Virus record (IMG/VR): IMGVR_UViG_3300042504_002783
Span: 1 to 23,112 of that record
Source of the DNA: a virus
Direction: 5' to 3' (one strand)
DNA: 23,112 nt
Shown one piece after another: positions 1-5,502 of this stretch (position 1 is its first letter; every line of letters starts with the position of its first letter). Position numbers and translations under genes: made by a program. The notes under the pieces were generated by a model. It was given only the letters and a program-made list of their open reading frames with translations, did not search any database and was not told the origin of the DNA.

Positions 1-227
1 TGGCCAACCTTGACGATCATGGTGTCCTCACCCCCCAACATGCGGGGGTCAACCTTATCGGCCTTAGCCTTGCCGATATTCCGCAAAGCCTTGCGATTGA
101 ACTTGAGAATCTTTTCCGAACGGATCGTACCGCCATCCGCGGTGGACTTGTCGCAAGGGATAGCAATCCCTAGGAAGCATGACCGAGCAACCCTCTCCGC
201 GTCTCGAATAATCTTATACTTTGTCAT
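1..227 (-). CDS. hypothetical protein, partial (C-terminus beyond the left edge)
   Basis: About 75 residues are visible, starting at an ATG whose codon occupies 227-225 on the minus strand. An AAAGGA-type ribosome binding site lies about 10 nt upstream. The frame is open to the window edge, so the C-terminus is missing. The protein is basic, with lysine and arginine throughout residues 40-60, and shows no signal peptide or membrane segment. I do not recognise the family. Its codons (GCG, CGG, GCC, ACC) are richer in G+C than those of the + strand structural genes. Its leader resembles that of the next leftward gene (291-470), which lies 63 nt upstream, so the two probably belong to the same leftward group. 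Confidence 0.55.
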   Translation of the reverse strand, partial: MTKYKIIRDAERVARSCFLGIAIPCDKSTADGGTIRSEKILKFNRKALRNIGKAKADKVDPRMLGGEDTMIVKVG

Positions 228-280
228 TTTGCTTTTTTCCTTTGCTTTCTACTAGGATACCAAAGTTTTTTTGACGCTCA

Positions 281-299
281 ACCCCCAAAGTTAGGGGGT
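281..299. repeat. perfect inverted repeat ACCCCC / GGGGGT over a stop codon
   Basis: ACCCCC at 281-286 is exactly complementary to GGGGGT at 294-299, with a 7-nt loop. The repeat contains the TAA stop (293-291) of the leftward gene 291-470. No T-run follows in either direction, so it is not a typical intrinsic terminator. It may stabilise an RNA end or be a protein site. It is one of several C-run/G-run hairpins in the first 750 bases. Confidence 0.5.
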
Positions 300-470
300 G
301 GTTTCCAGAATATCAAACGTGACGCACTTGTCGGTATAGATCGACCGATACCCTTGCTCACACTTGACAGTTAGCAGGGTACGATCACCGAACATTCTGA
401 CGCTGACCACCTCTCCGTTGACAATTTCGCCGTTATCGTATTCGGCAAAAACAAAATCACCGATTTTCAT
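291..470 (-). CDS. small SH3-like/KOW-like protein of unknown function, 59 aa
   Basis: I chose the ATG at 470-468 because a good AAAGG site lies just upstream. A longer reading to 530 would add 20 basic residues and has no comparable site. The protein begins MKIGDFVFAEYDNGEIVNGE and continues with alternating short strands (VVSVRMF, TLLTVKCEQ, YRSIYTDKCV). This pattern of a GD-hydrophobic opening and five or so beta strands suggests a small SH3-like barrel. Such proteins are common in phage early regions and usually have unknown roles. It could bind nucleic acid or a host protein, but nothing visible decides this. Codon use is G+C richer than the structural genes. Confidence 0.6.
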   Translation of the reverse strand: MKIGDFVFAEYDNGEIVNGEVVSVRMFGDRTLLTVKCEQGYRSIYTDKCVTFDILETTP

Positions 471-517
471 TTTTCTACCTTTCTTTCTACTGGTTTGTAT
501 CCTTTTCCGATGCCAGA

Positions 518-546
518 ATAATATGCACACCCCATGCCAAACCCAA
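518..546 (-). promoter_or_regulatory. possible leftward sigma70-type promoter
   Basis: On the minus strand, TTGGGT (546-541) is followed after 17 nt by TATTAT (523-518). This is a moderate match to the -35/-10 consensus. It would start transcription about 40 nt upstream of the ATG of the 59-aa gene at 470. The sequence is the only evidence, and AT-rich DNA gives chance matches. Confidence 0.3.
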
Positions 547-587
547 AAAAAATCAAAAATGCTGTTTTTCCCGCGATTTTCAACATT

Positions 588-646
588 CTGCCATTTTGGT
601 ATCTATGCCATATTTGCAGTTCCTGCCATTTTGTCCTGCCATTTTG
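588..646. repeat. direct repeats of TCCTGCCATTTTG
   Basis: Two exact tandem copies of the 13-mer TCCTGCCATTTTG occupy 621-633 and 634-646. A third copy of its core CTGCCATTTTG is at 588-598, and a shorter CCTGCCA is at 654-660. The copies are in noncoding sequence. They could be iteron-like or operator-like protein binding sites. Their function is unknown. Confidence 0.6.
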
Positions 647-670
647 TCAAAAGCCTGCCACGATGGTCGG

Positions 671-697
671 GTCCCCCACCATAGGGGGGTTTTTTTG
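671..697 (+). terminator. candidate rightward intrinsic terminator (C5/G5 hairpin with T7)
   Basis: CCCCC (673-677) pairs with GGGGG (684-688) around a 6-nt loop, and two G-T wobble pairs can extend the stem outward. Seven T residues follow at 690-696. This fits a rho-independent terminator for + strand transcription. No + strand gene is evident upstream, so it may end a small RNA, stop readthrough, or be a structural site. Confidence 0.4.
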
Positions 698-804
698 TTT
701 CCCCCCTTACAAGGGGCCACACCCCCAAAACGGGGCGGTGGTATAAACACAATAAGCACCTCATATATAATTGGCCAGTTTAATAGCCATAATCCCCCAA
801 CCAA

Positions 805-836
805 CAAAAAAGGAGCAGAAGTAACTCTGCCCCTTT
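805..836 (-). terminator. intrinsic terminator of the leftward helix-turn-helix gene
   Basis: Positions 810-819 and 826-835 form a 10-bp stem with one G-T wobble and a 6-nt loop. On the minus strand the stem is followed by a T-run (complement of AAAAA at 806-810). It lies about 32 nt past the stop codon of the 868-1086 gene and is oriented to end its transcript. Confidence 0.8.
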
Positions 837-867
837 GTTGCTAGAAAATTTAATCAGTTTTATACTA

Positions 868-1086
868 TCATGCTTCAGCAGATTCGTTAACCTTGGATGG
901 CTTACGACCTCGTGGCTTCACAATACTTAACTTGCGTCTTTGTCTACGAACCATGCCCACACTAATTGTTCGACTACTATCCGTCTTATTTAAGTAGGCC
1001 GCAATTTCCTCATCCTTCATATTTTGAGAGTTGTTACTGATAAATTCTAGTTCTTCTTTTGTCCACTTTTTATATGTTTTTGACAT
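868..1086 (-). CDS. small helix-turn-helix DNA-binding protein with AT-hook-like tail, 72 aa
   Basis: The ATG at 1086-1084 has a strong AAGGAG site just upstream. Residues 8-53 fit a compact SANT/helix-turn-helix unit: WTKEELEFI, then EEIAAYLNKT as a likely second helix, then a basic helix with VRRQRRKL. Residues 57-64 read KPRGRKPS, close to the PRGRP core of AT-hooks, which bind the minor groove of AT-rich DNA. It is transcribed leftward, away from the packaging operon, from a promoter that overlaps the rightward one, and ends at its own terminator. The likely role is a transcriptional regulator acting at that shared promoter region; this is inference. Residues 8-38 align without gaps to residues 11-41 of the protein encoded at 1898-2722, with 9 identities. 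Confidence 0.8.
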   Translation of the reverse strand: MSKTYKKWTKEELEFISNNSQNMKDEEIAAYLNKTDSSRTISVGMVRRQRRKLSIVKPRGRKPSKVNESAEA

Positions 1087-1103
1087 TTAGTGTCTCCTTA
1101 AAG

Positions 1104-1131
1104 TTGCTTTTTGTGTATCTACTACTATAAT
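1104..1131 (+). promoter_or_regulatory. candidate rightward promoter of the packaging operon
   Basis: TATAAT at 1126-1131 matches the -10 consensus perfectly. TTGCTT at 1104-1109, 16 nt upstream, is a weaker -35. Transcription would begin near 1138, ahead of the first rightward open frame at 1167. The -10 lies inside the palindrome at 1123-1135. Confidence 0.5.
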
Positions 1132-1135
1132 AGTA
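1123..1135. promoter_or_regulatory. palindromic operator candidate TACTATAATAGTA
   Basis: TACTAT and ATAGTA form a perfect 6-1-6 palindrome. It contains the -10 elements of both the rightward and the leftward candidate promoters. A dimeric regulator bound here would block both. The adjacent helix-turn-helix gene is the obvious candidate regulator. The symmetry may also simply come from two overlapping -10 boxes. Confidence 0.45.
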
Positions 1136-1157
1136 AATAGAACAAAATACCGGTCAA
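1130..1157 (-). promoter_or_regulatory. candidate leftward promoter of the helix-turn-helix gene
   Basis: On the minus strand, TTGACC (1157-1152, five of six consensus bases) is followed after 16 nt by TACTAT (1135-1130, four of six). Transcription would begin near 1123, giving a leader of about 37 nt before the ATG at 1086. It overlaps the rightward promoter. Confidence 0.5.
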
Positions 1158-1166
1158 GGTGCTTTT

Positions 1167-1337
1167 ATGAATATAAACAATAATTTTCCCACGGTAGCTT
1201 CATCAGTTTTAAAAACAGTAGCTAATACTGAACTAGTTACAGAAGCTGAACTCCACGATACTATAGATAAACCACTAAAGGAAATAATACATGACGAAAA
1301 AACCCAAACTAATTCAGAACAAGGTGAGCGAAGCTGA
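1167..1337 (+). CDS. small hypothetical protein, 56 aa, first gene of the rightward operon
   Basis: ATG at 1167 follows AAGGTG by 5 nt, a usable ribosome binding site. The frame runs 56 codons to TGA at 1335-1337 and overlaps the next gene by 47 nt in another frame. The protein is acidic and polar, reading NTELVTEAELHDTIDKPLKE in its middle, which should be helical. No known domain is recognised. Its position just downstream of the candidate promoter makes it the first gene of the operon. The long overlap is unusual even here, where neighbours overlap by 8-17 nt. It may instead be a leader through which the next gene is translationally coupled. Confidence 0.5.
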   Translation: MNINNNFPTVASSVLKTVANTELVTEAELHDTIDKPLKEIIHDEKTQTNSEQGERS

Positions 1338-1914
1338 ATTTTTACAAGCTTGGGAAAAAATTAGCCAAAAATTAGGCTATAAATTTAAATTTGGATATCA
1401 CAGCCACGAAGATATGAAACAACAAGCCGCCATATTTGCGCTTGAAGGATTAAAAAATTATGATAAAAGTCGCCCCCTAGAAAACTTCTTATGGACACAT
1501 GTTAGAAATCGCCTCTTTAATTACAAACGAGACAACTATCAACGACCAGATAAACCCTGCTTAACATGTCCATTTTATAATACCTCACTAGCTTCAGGAT
1601 GTTCAGAATTTTCTAATAAAAATGACTGTTCATTATATGAAAATTGGAGCAAACGAAATGATGCTAAGAAAAATATCATGAAGCCCATTGGTATTGATAC
1701 TATAGGAGAAAATGCCAAAGAAATTAATAGTAACGAATTATTTAATAGCATAAGTAATAAAGAACTATTAAAAATTATAGATCTTAATATTAGTGTTAAA
1801 AATCGCCCCATATTTCTCAAACTAAAAGGCGGCAGTAAAGTTTCCAAATTAGAGATTAAAAAATTACACTCAGAAATTAAACAAATACTCAAAGATTATG
1901 ACATCAATTCCTAA
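1291..1914 (+). CDS. sigma-factor-like protein with a four-cysteine cluster, 207 aa
   Basis: ATG at 1291 has AAAGGA 9 nt upstream. Residues 36-82 resemble sigma70 region 2, the part that binds core RNA polymerase and melts the -10: HEDMKQQAAIFALEGLKNYD followed by LENFLWTHVRNRLFNYKRD. Residues 90-113 then hold C90, C93, C104 and C113, a C-x2-C-x10-C-x8-C pattern that could bind zinc. A clear region 4 helix-turn-helix is not visible; the C-terminal third is lysine-rich and may be a reduced one. T4 gp55 is a known example of a small divergent phage sigma factor that directs late transcription. If this call is right, the protein could direct expression of the genes downstream. Alternatively it is a DNA-binding packaging factor with a sigma-like fold. 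Confidence 0.5.
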   Translation: MTKKPKLIQNKVSEAEFLQAWEKISQKLGYKFKFGYHSHEDMKQQAAIFALEGLKNYDKSRPLENFLWTHVRNRLFNYKRDNYQRPDKPCLTCPFYNTSLASGCSEFSNKNDCSLYENWSKRNDAKKNIMKPIGIDTIGENAKEINSNELFNSISNKELLKIIDLNISVKNRPIFLKLKGGSKVSKLEIKKLHSEIKQILKDYDINS

Positions 1915-2722
1915 AAAAAGAGGCCAGCTTAGTCTGGAAGAAGAAAAATTCATAAGAGATAATATAGGTTCTCTTACTATTGACCAGATTGCCACCAATT
2001 TAAATCGATCATCTGCACCAATAAAAAGATATGTAACAGAAAGCAAATTGTTACTAACACATGATGATAGTGATGAAATTTTACGAACAAAATTACACAG
2101 TAAAAGTTTCTGGAACGAAATTACCAAACAATTTGACGAAGATAGTGGCGAACTAGATTACTTTGAAGAAATTTGGATTAACCTTATCAAACAATTTAGA
2201 GAAGACGTTTTACCCGCCGAAGAACTTCAGATCAAACAATTTATAACCATTGATATTCTTATTAATCGTTCTATGAAAGAGCGAAAACGCCACATAAACG
2301 AAACTGAAAAATTACAACAAGTTATTAATGACATATACGCCAAACCAGAAGATCAACGAGATACCCAAAAACTTATCAATTTAGAAACTCAACTAACTTT
2401 CGCCCGTAATAGTGTGGCCAACTATACCAACGAATATACTAAACTTCTTACTGAACAACAAAAAATAAGCAAAGACTTAAAAGCCACAAGAGAACAACGA
2501 ATCAAACGTATCGAAGATGGCAAAAGTAGCTGGACGGGCCTTATACGTATGCTAGAAGACGAAGAGATAAGAGAAAAAGAAGGGCGCGAAATGGTTATTC
2601 TCAATATGGCCACTAACAAGACAAAAGATGTTTTACAGCAATATCATTCTTATCAGGATGGTAAATTAGACATTCCTTTATTAACACCAGAAGCAGTATT
2701 AAAGAATTCAGATGAAGCGTGA
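1898..2722 (+). CDS. helix-turn-helix/coiled-coil protein, candidate terminase small subunit, 274 aa
   Basis: The start at 1898 overlaps the previous gene by 17 nt and has only a weak ribosome binding site, so translation is probably coupled. Residues 11-45 form a helix-turn-helix: LSLEEEKFI, then TIDQIATNLNRSSAPIKRYV. Residues about 115-225 are long charged helices predicted to form a coiled coil, and the C-terminus is short and mixed. Terminase small subunits typically combine an N-terminal DNA-binding domain with an oligomerising helical region and sit just upstream of the large subunit. Here two nuclease genes separate the two. The assignment rests on architecture and position; no family-specific motif was recognised, and a regulator is possible. 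Confidence 0.5.
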   Translation: MTSIPKKRGQLSLEEEKFIRDNIGSLTIDQIATNLNRSSAPIKRYVTESKLLLTHDDSDEILRTKLHSKSFWNEITKQFDEDSGELDYFEEIWINLIKQFREDVLPAEELQIKQFITIDILINRSMKERKRHINETEKLQQVINDIYAKPEDQRDTQKLINLETQLTFARNSVANYTNEYTKLLTEQQKISKDLKATREQRIKRIEDGKSSWTGLIRMLEDEEIREKEGREMVILNMATNKTKDVLQQYHSYQDGKLDIPLLTPEAVLKNSDEA

Positions 2723-2984
2723 TTATAGCGATCCCCTTTACAAAGCATGGAGACAAAAAGTAAGACAACGAGACCACGGTATTTGTCAGTGGCCTAATTG
2801 TTCTAATAGTAAAAAACTACATGTTCATCATATTAACAAGTGGGCATCTAATGCTCATTTAAGATACGATATTAATAATGGTATAACATTATGCAAAGCT
2901 CATCATGATATGGTAAAAAATAATGAAGATAGCTATATAGAATTTTTTAGTAAACTATTATCGAATAAACATTATGATAAATGA
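2712..2984 (+). CDS. HNH endonuclease, 90 aa
   Basis: The ATG at 2712 overlaps the preceding gene by 11 nt. The HNH signature is complete: C25 and C30 (CQWPNC), HVHH at 37-40 carrying the catalytic histidine, NN at 55-56, and C61 with H64/H65 (LCKAHH) as the second zinc half-site. HNH proteins encoded next to terminases are known to take part in genome packaging; HK97 gp74 stimulates the terminase nuclease. A homing-type endonuclease is the alternative, but the gene is fitted tightly into the operon by overlaps on both sides, which favours a packaging or DNA-processing role. Confidence 0.88.
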   Translation: MKRDYSDPLYKAWRQKVRQRDHGICQWPNCSNSKKLHVHHINKWASNAHLRYDINNGITLCKAHHDMVKNNEDSYIEFFSKLLSNKHYDK

Positions 2985-3453
2985 CGATTTTACAATAATA
3001 ATTGATACGCGCGAACAAAAGCCGTGGGAATTCTCAGAATACTCGACGGCCCATCATAAATTAGATACCGGGGATTATAGCATACAAGGTTTGGAAAATA
3101 TTGTGGCCATAGAACGAAAACGTAATGTTGCTGAGATTGCTAATAATATTACAGAAAGTCGATTTGAAGATGTTATTAACAGATTAAAACAAATTAAATA
3201 TCCTTTCATATTATTAGAATTTAATCTACAGAGCGTTCTTCAGTATCCTGTAGGATCATCAATACCCAAACGATTGTGGAATAAAATTAAAATTAGTCCC
3301 AATTATATTATGAAGCATCTTATTGATTTACAAATCGAACACCATATTAATGTTATTTTTTGTGGCGACTCTGATAATGCTGAACAGATGGCCACTTCTA
3401 TTTTGAAGCGTATTCATAAAATGGAAAAAAATAAGGATTCGCACAATGTATGA
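2974..3453 (+). CDS. ERCC4-type nuclease, 159 aa
   Basis: The start at 2974 overlaps the HNH gene by 11 nt. The ERCC4 (XPF/MUS81-like) nuclease core is readable: IIDTREQKPWEF (D11, R13, E14), LDTGDYSI (D34) and AIERKR (E47, R48, K49). The family motif is GD-x(n)-ERK-x3-D. Here the residue at the last position is alanine (A53), followed by E54, so the final acid may be shifted or lost. There is no helicase domain and no obvious helix-hairpin-helix tail. These enzymes cut branched or flapped DNA. In a phage, a likely use is resolving replicated or recombined DNA before or during packaging, which fits its place between HNH and the terminase large subunit. Confidence 0.85.
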   Translation: MINDDFTIIIDTREQKPWEFSEYSTAHHKLDTGDYSIQGLENIVAIERKRNVAEIANNITESRFEDVINRLKQIKYPFILLEFNLQSVLQYPVGSSIPKRLWNKIKISPNYIMKHLIDLQIEHHINVIFCGDSDNAEQMATSILKRIHKMEKNKDSHNV

Positions 3454-5458
3454 AGATGCGTGGTTAAATCTTGGCGAACTATCACAACTAAATATATCTA
3501 ATAATCCTATGATTAATAGGATAGAGCAAGATATCGAAAGGCCAGATATTCATCTTCTAAAATTACTAAGAAATCCTGTTAATTTTGGATCAACATGTAA
3601 ATTATTATTTGATATTGAACTTCATCCTATACAAATTGCTATCTTACAAGAATTCTGGATTCGTCCTTTTCCAATGTTCATTGCGTCTCGTGGTTTCGGC
3701 AAAAGCTTTTTAATGGCATTGTATTGTACTCTTAAATGCATCTTTGTTCCAGGAACCAAAATTGTTGTGGTTGGCGCAGCTTTTCGTCAGAGTAAATTAG
3801 TATTCGAATATATGGAAACATTTTGGCGTAATAGTGCCATTTTACGCAGTATCTTTAATGGTAACGATGATGGACCGCGTCGAGATGTTGATAGATGCAC
3901 AATGAGATTCGGAGATAGTTGGACAATTGCTATTCCTATGGGCGACGGTAGTAAAATTAGAGGTTTAAGAGCACACATTATCATCGCAGACGAATTCGCA
4001 TCAATTTCTCCAGATATTTATGAGACCGTAGTTTCAGGTTTCGCGGCAGTTTCTGCTACTCCTATTCAAAACGTAAAAAGAGAAGCTAAAAAACAAGCCA
4101 TGAAAGATGCTGGATTATGGAATAGTGATTTAGAGGAATTAAGTTTCAAAATGGGTAACCAGGCCATAATAGCAGGCACGGCTGATTATGCTTTCAAGCA
4201 CTTTGCTAGTTATTGGAAGAGATACAAAACTATTATAGAGAGCAAGGGCGAAATTCATAAACTTGAAGAAATTTTTAAAGGTGAAGTACCAGATAATTTT
4301 AATTGGAGAGACTATAGTATTATTCGTATACCTTATGAATTAATACCAAAAGGATTCATGGACGATAAACAAGTAGCACGAGCTAAAGCTACTATTCATA
4401 CTGGTATTTATAATATGGAATATGCAGCATGTTTTACGGAAGATAGCGATGGATTCTTTAGACGAAGCCTTATAGAAAGCTGTGTTGTAAAACCAGATAA
4501 TCCATTAATTATAAATGATGAAAAAATTCTATTCGAAGTAAGAACAAACGGTGACCCTAAGAATAAATATGTATATGGAATTGACCCTGCTAGTGAAAAA
4601 GATAATTTTAGTATTGTAGTATTAGAGTGTCACGGAACACACACCAGAATAGTATATTGTTGGACTACGAATCGAACAAACTTTAAAGAACGACAAAAAG
4701 CAGGACTATCAAACGAACATGATTTTTATGGATTTTGTGCTAGGAAAATTCGTAATTTAATGAAAGTTTTTCCTTGTGAGCGAATAGGAATGGACGCTCA
4801 GGGTGGTGGCGTAGCAATCGAAGAAGCATTACACGATCCAGATAAATTAGAAGATGGAGAGAATTTAATCTGGCCGGTTATAGATAATGATAAATCTAAA
4901 GACACGGATGATCAGCCAGGATTGCATATTTTAGAATTAGTTCAATTTGCACGAGCAGATTGGACAGCACAAGCAAACCATGGACTACGCAAAGATTTTG
5001 AAGATAAAGTATTATTATTTCCTCGTTTTGATAATCTAAGCTTAGCACTAGCTTTAGATCAAGAAAATAAAGATATTTTAACAGCTGATCTTACTCCTAT
5101 TTACGATAGTACCAGCGAATGTATATTAGAGATTGAAGAACTAAAAAACGAATTGACAACAATAGTTATGACTTCCACAAGCACAGGATCAGGAGCTAGA
5201 GACAGATGGGATACTCCTGATTTAAAATTACCAAATGGTAAAAAGGGCAAATTAAGAAAAGACCGATATAGTGCATTATTAATCGCCAATATGTTAGCAC
5301 GACAACTCACTAGAACACTTACTCCTATCAACTATGATATTATAGGAACAAACGCACAAACATCACCAAAAACAGAAAATAGTGGCCAAATGTATAGAGG
5401 TCCTAGTTGGTTTACAGAAGGAGCTAACGAAGATATATACATGGGAATATATAAATAA
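3446..5458 (+). CDS. terL: terminase large subunit (packaging ATPase-nuclease), 670 aa
   Basis: The ATG at 3446 overlaps the ERCC4 gene by 8 nt and has AAGGA about 8 nt upstream. The ATPase domain shows a variant Walker A, ASRGFGKS (residues 80-87), and Walker B, HIIIADEFA, with D182 and E183. The RNase H-like nuclease domain follows, with acidic residues in YGIDPAS (D380), GMDAQGGG (D450) and near KDRYSALLIANM (D606). The length and the two-domain order match large terminases of tailed phages. The protein pumps DNA through the portal into the prohead and cuts the concatemer. A low-complexity tail (TNAQTSPKTENSG) ends the protein. The assignment is firm; the packaging type (cos, headful or terminal repeat) cannot be told here. 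Confidence 0.95.
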   Translation: MYEDAWLNLGELSQLNISNNPMINRIEQDIERPDIHLLKLLRNPVNFGSTCKLLFDIELHPIQIAILQEFWIRPFPMFIASRGFGKSFLMALYCTLKCIFVPGTKIVVVGAAFRQSKLVFEYMETFWRNSAILRSIFNGNDDGPRRDVDRCTMRFGDSWTIAIPMGDGSKIRGLRAHIIIADEFASISPDIYETVVSGFAAVSATPIQNVKREAKKQAMKDAGLWNSDLEELSFKMGNQAIIAGTADYAFKHFASYWKRYKTIIESKGEIHKLEEIFKGEVPDNFNWRDYSIIRIPYELIPKGFMDDKQVARAKATIHTGIYNMEYAACFTEDSDGFFRRSLIESCVVKPDNPLIINDEKILFEVRTNGDPKNKYVYGIDPASEKDNFSIVVLECHGTHTRIVYCWTTNRTNFKERQKAGLSNEHDFYGFCARKIRNLMKVFPCERIGMDAQGGGVAIEEALHDPDKLEDGENLIWPVIDNDKSKDTDDQPGLHILELVQFARADWTAQANHGLRKDFEDKVLLFPRFDNLSLALALDQENKDILTADLTPIYDSTSECILEIEELKNELTTIVMTSTSTGSGARDRWDTPDLKLPNGKKGKLRKDRYSALLIANMLARQLTRTLTPINYDIIGTNAQTSPKTENSGQMYRGPSWFTEGANEDIYMGIYK

Positions 5459-5502
5459 GTGTATTAATACAATTATAATACTATTACAATATCAATATAA
5501 TT

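Larger units (their letters stand above)
471..867. other. gene-poor structured stretch with repeats and hairpins
   Basis: I see no convincing coding region in these 397 bases. Short open frames on both strands lack ribosome binding sites and read through the hairpins. The stretch holds a possible leftward promoter (518-546), a TCCTGCCATTTTG direct repeat (588-646), a C5/G5 hairpin with a T-run (671-697), two more G/C hairpins (703-716 and an imperfect one at 717-741), and the terminator of the gene to its right (805-836). It lies on the left flank of the packaging genes, where cos or pac sites are often found, but no direct evidence identifies such a site. Confidence 0.5.

Noticed and set aside
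621-660. CRISPR-like repeat array
   Set aside because: Only two exact 13-bp tandem copies plus fragments are present, with no spacers of uniform length.
764-771. TATATAAT as a rightward promoter
   Set aside because: No -35 element lies at proper spacing and no rightward gene follows before 1167.
364-844. Overlapping + and - strand open frames of 70-106 codons in the left intergenic stretch
   Set aside because: They read through hairpins and direct repeats, lack ribosome binding sites and give proline- and cysteine-rich products without domain character.
2712-2984. Homing endonuclease or intron invading the terminase genes
   Set aside because: The HNH gene overlaps both neighbours by about 11 nt, neither neighbour looks split, and no intron-like core is seen. 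It is better read as an operon member.
5459-5502. Promoter in the AT-rich gap before the portal gene (TATAAT at 5474-5479)
   Set aside because: No -35-like hexamer lies at suitable spacing, and such -10 matches are expected by chance in this AT-rich gap.
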